In this document: one piece after another, positions 43,293 to 52,589 of the stretch | Layout of the letters: each line of letters starts with the position of its first letter | Position numbering within the stretch: the stretch's first letter is position 1 | NCBI RefSeq assembly: GCF_013046825.1 | Contig: NZ_CP053187.1 | Coordinates: forward strand, 2,576,001-2,640,000 | Direction: 5' to 3' | DNA: 64,000 nt | DNA from: Turicibacter sanguinis | Lineage (GTDB): Bacteria; Bacillota_I; Bacilli_A; MOL361; Turicibacteraceae | Notes under the pieces: generated by a model | Database searches by the model: none | Seen by the model: only the letters and a program-made list of their open reading frames with translations | What the model was told of the DNA's origin: nothing | Program-made: the position numbers and the translations under genes

Positions 43293-43797
43293 AAAACGTA
43301 TCTTTAAGTTTTATTCCTAGATAAATTTCACCAACCGCTGTGACAATAAGAGCCGTTCCAATCAAATACGGTGCTGTCATTAGTACTGTGAACGGTTGAA
43401 AGACCACAATGACACCAAATAAAATTAAAATCACATTATAAACTGTATAAGCATTTAACCCAAAATATCCTCTAGTCAATGACATCAATAACAAATAAAT
43501 ACCACGAACTAAGACCCAAATTCCGTAAGAGAAAATTAAAATATTAATCGTTGATAAGGGATAGAGCCATAAAACTAAGCCAAATAAGATATTAATGATT
43601 CCATTAAAAATAAAGAACCATCTTTCTTCCCGTCCACTTGTCCGAATAATCGTTGAAATGCCCACAATTACAAATAGTACGGCAATAATCGTGCTCATAC
43701 TCATAATCGTTTCTATTGGGAAGATAAAGAACAAGATTCCAAGAACCCCAAAAATAATCCCTTCTATCACAAACATTTTTTCTAAAAATGATGACAT
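43291..43797 (-). CDS. DUF308/HdeD-like membrane protein
   Basis: A 168-residue protein with six hydrophobic helices in three pairs, as in HdeD-like proteins (GILFFIFPIETIMSMSTIIAVL; NILFGLVLWLYP). Some relatives aid acid tolerance; the function here is unknown. A TTG one codon before the ATG at 43797 is less likely because GGAGG is well placed for the ATG. It is only 15 bases from the disrupted azoreductase gene, so both may be cotranscribed. Confidence 0.78.
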   Translation of the reverse strand: MSSFLEKMFVIEGIIFGVLGILFFIFPIETIMSMSTIIAVLFVIVGISTIIRTSGREERWFFIFNGIINILFGLVLWLYPLSTINILIFSYGIWVLVRGIYLLLMSLTRGYFGLNAYTVYNVILILFGVIVVFQPFTVLMTAPYLIGTALIVTAVGEIYLGIKLKDTF

Positions 43798-43812
43798 CAA
43801 AAATCCTCCTTC

Positions 43813-44475
43813 TTATTTAAACGCCTCACATCGATGTGCCACTTCACCACTTGCTTTTGCTAACGCAAGTTCAATGCCACTATCATCAATTTCAGTTCCC
43901 TGAATGAGTAACGGTTCAATACACTCAATTCCTAAAAAACGAAAAACATCATAAAGATACGTAATTCCATGATTGACACGAGTTCAAACGAACGGAATAC
44001 TCATACTTTTAAATGGGTAAATATCAGCAGATGATTGAATATAAATTGCCTTTCGTTTTTTAGTATGAAGTAGGCCTTTTACCCCTTTAGGAGAAATAGA
44101 AATCGTTTGGTCATTTAAAATCAAACAATCTAGGTATTGCTTTAATTTATAAGGGAATGATAACGTCCACATCGGTGCTGCAATGACATAGCGATCGGCA
44201 CTCTTAAATTGGTCACACAGTTGTTGCATCCGATTGACAATGTTTTGATCTTGCTCACTTAACTGTCTAAATCGGTCGCCATTAACAAGGGTAGCGCGTG
44301 ATAAAAAATGGTGATCATTTGGTTGTGGAATAGCATCATGAAAAACATTAATTTCTTCAATCACATACTCAGGATGCTGCTCTAAAAAACAATTTAAGAA
44401 AATACGTGCACCTCGTTGACAACTCGATAAAGATTCCGGCTTCGAACTTGCAACAATATACAATAACTTTTTCAT
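43813..44475 (-). pseudogene. FMN-dependent NADH-azoreductase interrupted by an in-frame TGA
   Basis: The frame has 220 codons with one internal stop, TGA at 43986-43984 (codon 164). Before it a flavodoxin-fold azoreductase is clear (LLYIVASSKPES, AAPMWTLSFPYKLKQYLDCLILN); after it the same frame continues TRVNHGITYLYDVFRFLGIE and ends normally with TAA at 43813, matching the carboxy end of AzoR proteins. A single base change from GGA to TGA explains it. As TGA is a normal stop in neighbouring genes (for example 5922), recoding is unlikely. The product would lose about 57 residues. Confidence 0.75.
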
Positions 44476-44558
44476 AGAAAAGACACTCCTTATGATATAC
44501 CTATTTTTAGTATGTCTCGTTTTTTCACCCTTATAACCTTAATTTATAAAAAGTTGTA

Positions 44559-44589
44559 TTGAAACGATTCAACGTGTAATGGGTTACAC
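44559..44589. promoter_or_regulatory. Two adjacent inverted repeats upstream of pullulanase
   Basis: TTGAA-ACGA-TTCAA (44559-44572), LacI/CcpA-operator-like with a shorter centre, and GTGTAA-TGGG-TTACAC (44574-44589) lie side by side, 12-40 bases upstream of the likely -35 element. They look like a repressor or activator site pair for sugar control. Confidence 0.5.
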
Positions 44590-44601
44590 TCTTAAAAGCC
44601 C

Positions 44602-44630
44602 TTTCTTATCCTGATTTTCTTCGCTATAAT
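44602..44630 (+). promoter_or_regulatory. Promoter candidate of pullulanase gene
   Basis: TTTCTT (44602-44607), a 17-bp spacer and a perfect TATAAT (44625-44630), 32 bases before the ATG. The weak -35 suggests activator dependence. Confidence 0.55.
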
Positions 44631-44662
44631 GAAAACAACAGTATGATAAGGGGGATTTAGAC

Positions 44663-46798
44663 ATGAGAAAGATGCAAACATTCGAAGCTTATGTGGATCA
44701 ATATGAAACAATTACCGTTTATTTAAAAAAGACGTTTTATAATGGGGAAAGCTCTACTTTCCGTTTAAAAGATGAAAATTCAGCCTCAGTTGAATTAGAA
44801 ATCCTTGAAAAAGTTGAAGATGGAGATTACGTTAAATACTTATTAAAATCTCCAAGCTTAACATTTGGTGGAGAGTATCGTGTGGCAGATGACCATAATT
44901 TACAAACGCCTTTACAATTTGGATATGTCGTCCGTACAAAAGAATTCGATGAAGAATTCTACTACGCGGGTGATGATTTAGGAACAACATACACAAAAGA
45001 AGCGACAATCTTTAAAGTATGGGCACCGATTGCAAATCGTGTAAAAGTGGATATCAAAGTTAAGGGTGATTATCAAACTTATGATTTATCACGTGAAGAA
45101 AATGGAGTATGGACTGCAACCGTTAAAGGTGACTTAGAATTAGCCTCATATGTTTACCTCGTTAAAGTTAATGGAACATGGAATGAGGCAACTGATCCAT
45201 ATGCCATTGCGTCAACTCCAAATCATAAACGTACAGTGATCGTCGATCCTGAAAAAATTAAAATTGACTCTAATCGCGAGATGGCACCAAAAGTACAGTC
45301 ATATACCGATGCAATTATTTATGAAATGCACGTTCGTGACTTCTCAGTTCATAAAAATTCAGGAATTAAAAATGTGGGTAAATTCTTAGGAGTTGTTGAG
45401 GAAGGAACTCGCACAAGCCGTGGGACTTTAACCGGTCTTGATTATTTAGTTGACTTAGGTGTTACACATATTCAGTTATTACCGACTTACGATTTTGGAT
45501 CAGTCGATGAATTAAATCAATTCGAAACTTATAACTGGGGGTATGATCCAGTTCAATACAACGTCCCAGAAGGTTCTTACGCAACAGATGTTTTAAATCC
45601 TTATTCACGCATCATTGAAATGAAACAAATGATTGCTAAACTTCATGAAAAAGGATTCCGTGTCACAATGGATGTTGTTTACAATCATATGTTTGATGCC
45701 GGATCATCAGCCTTTGAAAATATTGTGCCTAACTACTACTTCCGCCTAGGTGAAAATGGTGAAGTTTCAAATGGTTCATGGTGCGGAAATGACGTTGACT
45801 CGTTACGTCCAATGTGCCGTAAATTCATTATTGACTCAACAAAAATGTGGATTCGTGATTATGGATTTGACGGATTCCGCTTTGACTTAATGGGAATTTT
45901 GGATATCGATACGATGAACCAACTAACAGAAGAATGCCAGGCGATTGATTCATCTGTCATGGTATATGGTGAAGGATGGAATATGCCAACATTAATGGAT
46001 GATGAATTAAAAGCGATGATGTTCAATAATGAAAAAATGCCAAAAATTGCGCACTTTAATGACCAATTCGGACGTGGAATTAAAGGATCACCTTTTGAAA
46101 CAGAAATGTCTGATATTGGATACGGTCTTGGATACACAGGAGAAATTAATCGTGCGATGAACGTCATAGCGGGATCATGCACTTCTATTGGAACAAAACC
46201 AGTCTTTAAAGAACCAACCATGACGTTAAACTACGTTGAGTGTCATGATAACATGACACTATTTGATAAAATTATGTTATCAAATAAATGCGAATCATTA
46301 GAAACTCGATTAAAACGTCAAAAAATGATTACCGCTTTAATCTTAGTCTCTCAAGGGATTGCCTTCTTACATGCCGGTCAAGAATTTAACCGTACAAAAG
46401 ACGGAGACCATAATTCTTATACGTCACCTGATAGTGTGAATAAACTAGATTGGGACCGCAAAGACGAATACATTGAAACAGTCGAATTCGTAAAAGGATT
46501 CATCAAATTACGTAAAGAATTAAAAGCTCTTCGCTTAAACACAGCAGAAGAAATAAAAAAACACGTGACTGTACGTAGTCTTGAAAATCGTGTGATTGAA
46601 TACACGATTTCTAATGTACAAGCTTATGGACCATACGAAGAAATTAAAGTATTCATGAACCCAACACATACCTCAATTGATATCAAACTAAAAGATGATT
46701 ATCAATTAATTGCCAATCAGGCTGGTGTCCTAACGGAACAAAACTCAGTCAATGAATTAACAGTTGATTCAATTGAATTAGTTGTTTTAGCAAAATAA
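44663..46798 (+). CDS. pulA: Pullulanase type I
   Basis: A 711-residue glycoside hydrolase of family 13 cutting alpha-1,6 branches of glycogen or starch-derived dextrins. An amino-terminal beta-domain and CBM48 precede the barrel with YNWGYDP near residue 293, the nucleophile aspartate in GFRFDLMGILD near 410, VYGEGW with the acid/base Glu near 437 and YVECHDNMTL near 525. No signal peptide: cytoplasmic, so probably glycogen or imported dextrin debranching. AAGGGGG precedes the ATG. It has its own terminator and inverted-repeat operator region. Confidence 0.94.
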   Translation: MRKMQTFEAYVDQYETITVYLKKTFYNGESSTFRLKDENSASVELEILEKVEDGDYVKYLLKSPSLTFGGEYRVADDHNLQTPLQFGYVVRTKEFDEEFYYAGDDLGTTYTKEATIFKVWAPIANRVKVDIKVKGDYQTYDLSREENGVWTATVKGDLELASYVYLVKVNGTWNEATDPYAIASTPNHKRTVIVDPEKIKIDSNREMAPKVQSYTDAIIYEMHVRDFSVHKNSGIKNVGKFLGVVEEGTRTSRGTLTGLDYLVDLGVTHIQLLPTYDFGSVDELNQFETYNWGYDPVQYNVPEGSYATDVLNPYSRIIEMKQMIAKLHEKGFRVTMDVVYNHMFDAGSSAFENIVPNYYFRLGENGEVSNGSWCGNDVDSLRPMCRKFIIDSTKMWIRDYGFDGFRFDLMGILDIDTMNQLTEECQAIDSSVMVYGEGWNMPTLMDDELKAMMFNNEKMPKIAHFNDQFGRGIKGSPFETEMSDIGYGLGYTGEINRAMNVIAGSCTSIGTKPVFKEPTMTLNYVECHDNMTLFDKIMLSNKCESLETRLKRQKMITALILVSQGIAFLHAGQEFNRTKDGDHNSYTSPDSVNKLDWDRKDEYIETVEFVKGFIKLRKELKALRLNTAEEIKKHVTVRSLENRVIEYTISNVQAYGPYEEIKVFMNPTHTSIDIKLKDDYQLIANQAGVLTEQNSVNELTVDSIELVVLAK

Positions 46799-46801
46799 AA
46801 C

Positions 46802-46839
46802 AAAAGCCTTTAGGTCTTATGAAAACCTAAAGGCTTTTT
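46802..46839 (+). terminator. Intrinsic terminator of pulA
   Basis: AAAGCCTTTAGGT and ACCTAAAGGCTTT with nine-base loop and T run. Confidence 0.87.
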
Positions 46840-47283
46840 AAATATTCGTTAAGAGACTCTGACCGTAACGGTGACAGGGAAAAACCCGCTTCAATTAGTT
46901 TAGTTTTACTCAATCGGCTATTGAGTGGCCTCTTGACTTTTGCCCCCTATTCGGTTGTTGAAATTTTTAATAAACTAGCACTGACTTCAGTTAGTTCAAC
47001 TATTTGAGCGGGAAACTCATATCAATCGCAATATTGTTTTTATAAGATTATTCCCACTCTTACTAAAAACCCATGAAATGCAGATAATACCGAATTTATC
47101 TAATATCTCTTGAACATCTGGTTCCTCTTTTAATTTATTAGCGCCGTACACATGAATCTGATTCTTGTGGCATTTCAAATTACTTTAAAGTAATATTCGG
47201 TTTCTTCTGCTTTGTTTACTACTGAATATGTTAAACAATGAATAATTTCGTTACCTATTTACACCTGTTACTACAATTATCAT
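46827..47283 (-). pseudogene. Decayed rfbD (dTDP-4-dehydrorhamnose reductase) remnant
   Basis: The stretch after rfbB contains recognisable RmlD/RfbD pieces in broken frames. It starts at ATG 47283 (MIIVVTGVN, overlapping the rfbB stop as ATGA), soon hits TAA, then KAEETEYYFK, YGANKLKEEPDVQEILDKF with CISWVFSKSGNN, and the carboxy end GAKVKRPLNSRLSKTKL with IEAGF and EYLKSL. Several stops and frameshifts are present and the total is 457 bases, about half of a normal rfbD. The gap would otherwise appear empty. It converges on the pulA terminator. Confidence 0.75.
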
Positions 47284-48287
47284 TTAAAATTACCATACTT
47301 TTGATACTCACCACGTTCAATGTGATCACACCAATCCTGATGAGATAAATACCACTCAATCGTTTCTTGAATCCCATCATCAAATGAATGAACGGGATAC
47401 CAACCAAGTTCAGTCTGAATTTTCGTTGGATCAATCGCATAACGTTGATCATGTCCCAATCGATCTTCAACAAATGATAATTGATTCTCTGAAATATTCA
47501 ATGCCCGCATAATCGTCATCACCACTTCTAAATTTGTTCGTTCATTATGCCCACCAACATTATAGACTTCACCCAAACGCCCCTTTTGTAAAATTAAATC
47601 AATGGCCTGACAATGATCCTCAACATGTAACCAATCACGGACCTGACACCCCGTTCCATAAACAGGTAATTTCTCTCCTTTAAGCCCACAGCGAATCATT
47701 AATGGGATGAGCTTTTCAGGAAACTGATAGGGTCCATAATTATTTGAGCAGCGGGAAATCGTCACTGGTAAACCAAATGTCCGGTAGTAAGCGAGTACAA
47801 GTAAATCAGCTGATGCTTTAGAAGCAGAATAAGGACTTGACGTATGAAGTGGAGATGATTCTGTAAAAAGCAAATCTGGTCGATCAAGTGGGAGATCTCC
47901 GTATACTTCATCTGTTGAAACTTGATGAAATCGACTAACCTTATACTCCCGACTTGCATCCATCAACACTTGTGTTCCTAAAATATTCGTTTTTAAAAAG
48001 AGGTCCGGTTGTGTAATCGAACGATCGACATGAGACTCAGCCGCAAAGTTTACCACCACATCAAATTGCTCTTTTTCAAATAATGAAAAAATAAACTCTC
48101 GATCGGTAATATCGCCTTTTACAAATTGGTAATTTAGATTGCTTTCAAACTTCTGGCAATTTTCCAAATTACCTGCATACGTTAAAGCATCTAAATTCAC
48201 AACAGTGTCTTTTGGATATTTTTTCAATCTATAATTAATAAAGTTTGAGCCAATAAAACCTGCTCCACCTGTTACTAGTAGTTTCAT
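47280..48287 (-). CDS. rfbB: dTDP-glucose 4,6-dehydratase
   Basis: A 335-residue extended SDR converting dTDP-glucose to the 4-keto-6-deoxy sugar. TGGAGFIGSN (6-15) is the NAD site, FAAESHVDRSI near 83 and YSASKASADLL with catalytic Tyr/Lys near 160 are typical, as is ISRCSNNYGPYQFPEKLIPL. AAGGAG supports the ATG at 48287, not the longer frame. It would feed dTDP-L-rhamnose synthesis, but the next gene (rfbD) is degraded and rfbA/rfbC are not in the window. Confidence 0.93.
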   Translation of the reverse strand: MKLLVTGGAGFIGSNFINYRLKKYPKDTVVNLDALTYAGNLENCQKFESNLNYQFVKGDITDREFIFSLFEKEQFDVVVNFAAESHVDRSITQPDLFLKTNILGTQVLMDASREYKVSRFHQVSTDEVYGDLPLDRPDLLFTESSPLHTSSPYSASKASADLLVLAYYRTFGLPVTISRCSNNYGPYQFPEKLIPLMIRCGLKGEKLPVYGTGCQVRDWLHVEDHCQAIDLILQKGRLGEVYNVGGHNERTNLEVVMTIMRALNISENQLSFVEDRLGHDQRYAIDPTKIQTELGWYPVHSFDDGIQETIEWYLSHQDWCDHIERGEYQKYGNFK

Positions 48288-48494
48288 TGCTTCAACTCCT
48301 TCCATAATTTTTGATCTCTCTCTTTTTCTAGTAAAAGAAATGTCCATTCCTTCTTTCGATCCCTCAGATTATAACAATCTGTCCGTCAACAGCTTTCCTA
48401 TTATCTCATGAAATTGAAATAAGTGTTTTATTTATTGAGTTAAAGGTTGATTTTCTTTGAAAACAATCTCTCCGTCTATTTTATTATTTTTCCA

Positions 48495-48545
48495 ACAAAA
48501 AAACTATCAAACCGATAACATTTTATCTTGATTGATAGTCTTTTT
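48495..48545 (-). terminator. Intrinsic terminator of the second MATE gene
   Basis: On the - strand ACTATCAA and TTGATAGT enclose a 21-base loop and a T run follows, 13 bases after the stop codon. Confidence 0.65.
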
Positions 48546-48557
48546 TATATTATTTGT

Positions 48558-49946
48558 CTAAGTAGCCTGAATTTTTAGTTTTTCTTTTGTTTCTTCATCA
48601 TCTGTCAATCGATGAGATAACCATTTGTCTCCACGAAGGCGAATCATATATAGCGTTCCTCTTACTGCCCAATCGACAAACATGGCAATGAAGATACCGT
48701 ATACGCCCCATTTTAAGACAACACCGAATAAATATCCAAGTCCTACGCGGAAGACCCACATACCGGTAATCGCTGTTTTCATTGTATACTTTCCATCTCC
48801 TGCTCCTTTTAGCCCCCCTGGTAAAACAAATGAAAAGGCCCAAATCGGTGTCGCTAAGGCATTAAGTTGAATTAATTTAGTTGCATAATCCATCACAGCT
48901 TCATGATCAGTGTAGAGCGCGACAAGATACCACGCGGTTGGAATCGATAAAGCACCTAAAATAACAAGACATATGGTGGCGAAGCGGGTAATATAGCTTA
49001 AACTTTTTCGAGCCTCATCATATTCCGCTCGCCCAATTTCTTGTCCAATAATCGTTGTCGAGACAGTAGTTAGAGCATTCCCCGGAATATTGATTAAGTT
49101 AATAATGGAATTTGCAATGGAATTCGAAGACATGGCAATAGCTCCCATTCCCCCAATAAACACTTGTGTCAGTAGCTTTCCTAAATGAAAAATAATGGAT
49201 TCAACTCCTGCTGGCACCCCAACATAAAAAATTTGCCTTAAAAATTTAAAATTTGGTTTATAGTGATGCAGTTTCTCTAGTTTGAGCACCTTTTTCCCAC
49301 TCATTAAGATCCATAGGACATAACTAGCCCCGATAGCACGGGCAAGCGAAATTCCAAGAGCTGCACCGATAATTCCCCATTCAAAGACATATAGAAATAA
49401 ATAGGTTAATCCAATATTAAAAATGTTAGCAATAACATTGCTAATAGCAGCAGTTTTTGTATCTCCTGCCCCACGTAATACTCCATTAGCAATTAAGGTA
49501 ATTGCCATAAATGGGAAACTTAATAAGACAATTCCAAAATATTTAATTCCATATTCCATAACCTGTGGTTCAACACTGTTATAAATCAACCTAATGAGTG
49601 GCGCATTAAATATAAATAAGAATATGGTAATCAAAATTGAAATGAAAGTTGCAGACATTACCCCTTGTTTTGCTGCTTCATTTGCTTTTTGACAATCTCC
49701 TCGCCCCATATACTGTGCAACAACAACAGTTCCCCCAATCGCTAATGCTGTAAATACAGAAATAAACAAGTAACTAAACGAGTCAATCATTGAAATCGCT
49801 GACACAACATTAATTCCTTCTTGACCTTTTAAATTAGAAGAAAGCATGGTGTTCATCATTCCCATCGTAGTGGTTAAAATCTGTTCAATCAAAATGGGAA
49901 TTCCGAGTAGCATGATTTCTTTTTTTAATCGTTTCATATCCTTCAC
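48558..49946 (-). CDS. MATE family efflux transporter (second)
   Basis: A 462-residue twelve-helix antiporter; RLKKEIMLLGIPILIEQILTT starts the first bundle and GVPAGVESIIFHLGKL the second. GTG at 49946 is used with GGTGGG upstream; an ATG nine bases later is possible. It differs in sequence from the MATE at the left edge and is not a recent duplicate. Substrate unknown. Its upstream neighbour is the terminator of the galacturonate island. Confidence 0.9.
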   Translation of the reverse strand: MKDMKRLKKEIMLLGIPILIEQILTTTMGMMNTMLSSNLKGQEGINVVSAISMIDSFSYLFISVFTALAIGGTVVVAQYMGRGDCQKANEAAKQGVMSATFISILITIFLFIFNAPLIRLIYNSVEPQVMEYGIKYFGIVLLSFPFMAITLIANGVLRGAGDTKTAAISNVIANIFNIGLTYLFLYVFEWGIIGAALGISLARAIGASYVLWILMSGKKVLKLEKLHHYKPNFKFLRQIFYVGVPAGVESIIFHLGKLLTQVFIGGMGAIAMSSNSIANSIINLINIPGNALTTVSTTIIGQEIGRAEYDEARKSLSYITRFATICLVILGALSIPTAWYLVALYTDHEAVMDYATKLIQLNALATPIWAFSFVLPGGLKGAGDGKYTMKTAITGMWVFRVGLGYLFGVVLKWGVYGIFIAMFVDWAVRGTLYMIRLRGDKWLSHRLTDDEETKEKLKIQAT

Positions 49947-50075
49947 TTACACCCACCTCGAGTCCTAAAACCTGATATTCATGAGCTATTATAAAGTGAT
50001 TCTTCATCAAATTATACGAGCTAATGCCACCTATTTTAAAATAAAATACGACATTTCAACATATGATGGTTTCAT

Positions 50076-50105
50076 TAAAAAGAGCACGCTTGGCGTGCCC
50101 TTTTG
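50076..50105 (-). terminator. Intrinsic terminator closing the galacturonate island
   Basis: On the - strand AGGGCACGC-CAA-GCGTGCTCT followed by TTTTTAAT, twelve bases after the kduD stop. Confidence 0.83.
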
Positions 50106-50116
50106 CTTATTATAAA

Positions 50117-50878
50117 TTATCGTGCTAACCATCCACCATCAACAGCGATTGTATATCCATTGATATAGTCACTTGCTGAGCTTGCTAAGAATACAACTGG
50201 TCCTTTTAAGTCTTCAGGTGTTCCCCAACGATCAGCAGGAATACGATCTAAAATTTCTGTACTTCGTTTTTCATCAGCACGTAATTGTGCTGTATTATCA
50301 GTTGCCATATATCCTGGTGCAATTGCATTAATATTGATTCCGTATTTAGCCCATTCATTTGCCATGGCCATTGTGATTCCTTTGATTCCTGATTTACTTG
50401 CTGTATAAGAAGGAACACGAATTCCACCTTGGAATGATAACATTGAGGCAATGTTAATGATTTTTCCACCCGTTTGTTGTTTAATAAATTGGTTTGCCAT
50501 AGCTTGGCAGAAGAAGAAGACTGTTTTTAAGTTGATATTCATCACATCATCCCAGTTTTGTTCTGAGAAATCAACTGCATCTTCACGACGAATAATCCCA
50601 GCGTTGTTAACTAAGATATCAACATGTCCAAATTCAGCTACCGCTGCATCAATAATTCCTTGAACTGGATCAATTGACATTAAGTTTGCTTGAATAGGTA
50701 AACAACGACGACCTGTTGCTTCAATTGCTTCTTTAACTTCATCTAAAGCTCCTAACCCAACTGCTACAATATCAGCTCCTGCTTCTGCTAATCCTAAAGC
50801 CATTCCACGTCCTAACCCTACTCCTGCTCCTGTTACGATTGCTACTTTACCTGATAAATTGAATTGTTCTAAAATCAT
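50117..50878 (-). CDS. kduD: 2-deoxy-D-gluconate 3-dehydrogenase / DKII reductase
   Basis: A 253-residue SDR. TGAGVGLGRGMA (16-27), NNAG near 92 and YTASKSG with catalytic Tyr/Lys near 157 are present. With KduI it reduces 2,5-diketo-3-deoxygluconate to 2-keto-3-deoxygluconate using NAD(P)H. Naming rests on strong KduD resemblance and on kduI, kdgK and eda immediately upstream. Last gene of the island. Confidence 0.88.
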   Translation of the reverse strand: MILEQFNLSGKVAIVTGAGVGLGRGMALGLAEAGADIVAVGLGALDEVKEAIEATGRRCLPIQANLMSIDPVQGIIDAAVAEFGHVDILVNNAGIIRREDAVDFSEQNWDDVMNINLKTVFFFCQAMANQFIKQQTGGKIINIASMLSFQGGIRVPSYTASKSGIKGITMAMANEWAKYGININAIAPGYMATDNTAQLRADEKRSTEILDRIPADRWGTPEDLKGPVVFLASSASDYINGYTIAVDGGWLAR

Positions 50879-50903
50879 GACTTTTCCCCTTTTCCTTTTA
50901 TAA

Positions 50904-51914
50904 TTATCGTTTCATTCCAACTGATCCATTACACAGATCTTTAATATCACTGTCATTGGCAATTAAAACATCACCATTAATCGTATGTTTTAAAACACCA
51001 CTTGCTAATCCATACTCAACCGCTTCAACATAGTTTTGCTCTTCTAAATTTAAAACATTCATTAACCCTGCAACGAAAGCATCTCCTGCTCCAACACGAT
51101 CCACAATTTCAAAGGTATATTTTTTCGTATAGTGTACAAGCCCCTCAGCTGTGTAACAATACGCACTTAAACTATTTTGATGAGTTGAATGCTGCTCACG
51201 CATGGTTCCAAAAATACATTTACAGTTTGAATGATTCATAAAGTGTGTGAAAACACCTTGGCGGTGCGCTTCAACCGTCGCATATTCTTCACCGGTTGTA
51301 TATCCACCAATGGTTTCAATATCGTATAAACTTGCAAACACGATATGAACATATGGCAACACTTGACGAATCGCTTGAGCAGCTTCTTCAACTGTCCATA
51401 GTTTAGCACGGTAATTAAAATCAAAACTAATGATCAGTCCTAAATCAAATGCTTTCTTTACTAAATCAATAGTGAAATTTTTAAGGTCTTCCCCAAGTGC
51501 AAGTGTAATTCCACTGACGTGTAAGTGTGTGCGATCCTTTAAAATGTCAGTGAGACTTAATTCATCATATTTGATATTCGCAATCGCTGAGTGTTTACGA
51601 TTGTACACGACATTTGAAGAACGAATGGAGTGCCCAACTTCAACATAATAGGTTCCTAAAATATCACCACCCATAATCGTAGGTGATAAATCAATTCCAT
51701 ACTGACGAAGCGAGCGGTATGCTGCCACTCCTAATGGATTATTTGGAAGCTTTGTAGCGAACCTTACATCATGTCCAAAATTCGCTAAAGCAATCGCAAT
51801 ATTTGCTTCACTTCCACCATAAGTCACATTCAATGAAGTGCATTGTTCTAATTTATCATGGTTTGGAGGGGTTAAACGTTGCATAATCTCCCCTAAGGTT
51901 ACAAACTTTTTCAT
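50904..51914 (-). CDS. kdgK: 2-keto-3-deoxygluconate kinase (PfkB family)
   Basis: A 336-residue sugar kinase phosphorylating KDG to KDPG. GGSEANIAIALANFG near residue 33 and DRVGAGDAFVAGLM near 266, with the catalytic aspartate in GAGD, define the PfkB family; the eda neighbour twelve bases upstream fixes the substrate. GATAGGGGGATAT-like bases precede the ATG. Middle of the kduI-eda-kdgK-kduD run. Confidence 0.9.
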   Translation of the reverse strand: MKKFVTLGEIMQRLTPPNHDKLEQCTSLNVTYGGSEANIAIALANFGHDVRFATKLPNNPLGVAAYRSLRQYGIDLSPTIMGGDILGTYYVEVGHSIRSSNVVYNRKHSAIANIKYDELSLTDILKDRTHLHVSGITLALGEDLKNFTIDLVKKAFDLGLIISFDFNYRAKLWTVEEAAQAIRQVLPYVHIVFASLYDIETIGGYTTGEEYATVEAHRQGVFTHFMNHSNCKCIFGTMREQHSTHQNSLSAYCYTAEGLVHYTKKYTFEIVDRVGAGDAFVAGLMNVLNLEEQNYVEAVEYGLASGVLKHTINGDVLIANDSDIKDLCNGSVGMKR

Positions 51915-51926
51915 GATATCCCCCTA

Positions 51927-52565
51927 TTATCGACGAGCTTCAGCTACTTTTTGAACGAATTGTTTAGCAAGCTCTGTTACACCTGCATAATCACCATGTT
52001 TAGCTGGTGCTGTTAAGTCGCTACCTACTCCAACTGCTACACAACCATTTTTAATCCAACGATCAACATTATCTAAGCTCACTCCACCTGTTGGCATAAT
52101 GTTTGCTTGTGGAAGTGGTCCTTTAACTGCTTTAACAAAGTCTGGTCCATAAGCACTTCCTGGGAATACTTTAACAATATCTACTCCAGCTTCCATAGCT
52201 GTAATGATTTCAGTAATTGTCATACATCCAGCCATGTAAGGAACTTGATATCTGTTACATAATTTAGCTGTTTCTAAATCGAACCCTGGAGATACGATAT
52301 ATTTTGATCCTGCTAAAATTGCAATACGAGCTGTTTCACTATCTAGAACCGTCCCCGCTCCGATTAACATCTCATCTCCAAATTCTTTAACTAATGTTTT
52401 AATGACTTCATCTGCATTTGGAACTGTGAAAGTTAATTCGATGGCATTAATTCCACCTGCTAAACATGCTTTTGAAATTTCAATTCCTTGTTGTGCATTT
52501 TCTGCACGAACCACGGCAACTACCCCTGTATCTGTTAAGGATTTGATTACTTCGAATTTTTTCAT
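51927..52565 (-). CDS. eda: 2-keto-3-deoxy-6-phosphogluconate aldolase
   Basis: A 212-residue class I aldolase splitting KDPG into pyruvate and glyceraldehyde-3-phosphate. VVAVVRAENA near the amino end, IELTFTVPNA near 40, GAGTVLD near 70, SPGF near 91 and VKVFPGSAYGPDF near 132 (Schiff-base lysine) match Eda. The ATG at 52565 has GAGGTG five bases upstream and is preferred over the one twelve bases earlier. Confidence 0.93.
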   Translation of the reverse strand: MKKFEVIKSLTDTGVVAVVRAENAQQGIEISKACLAGGINAIELTFTVPNADEVIKTLVKEFGDEMLIGAGTVLDSETARIAILAGSKYIVSPGFDLETAKLCNRYQVPYMAGCMTITEIITAMEAGVDIVKVFPGSAYGPDFVKAVKGPLPQANIMPTGGVSLDNVDRWIKNGCVAVGVGSDLTAPAKHGDYAGVTELAKQFVQKVAEARR

Positions 52566-52589
52566 AAGGCACCTCATTTATCCTGTTTA

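Noticed and set aside
43813-44475. Frameshift or selenocysteine explanation for the split azoreductase
   Set aside because: Both parts are in one frame, so no frameshift is needed. A Sec codon is not expected at this place in azoreductases and TGA is used as an ordinary stop nearby.
47896-47901. Single GTATAC hexamers elsewhere, for example inside rfbB
   Set aside because: Isolated hexamers are expected by chance in AT-rich DNA; only the phased cluster at 37594-37662 stands out.
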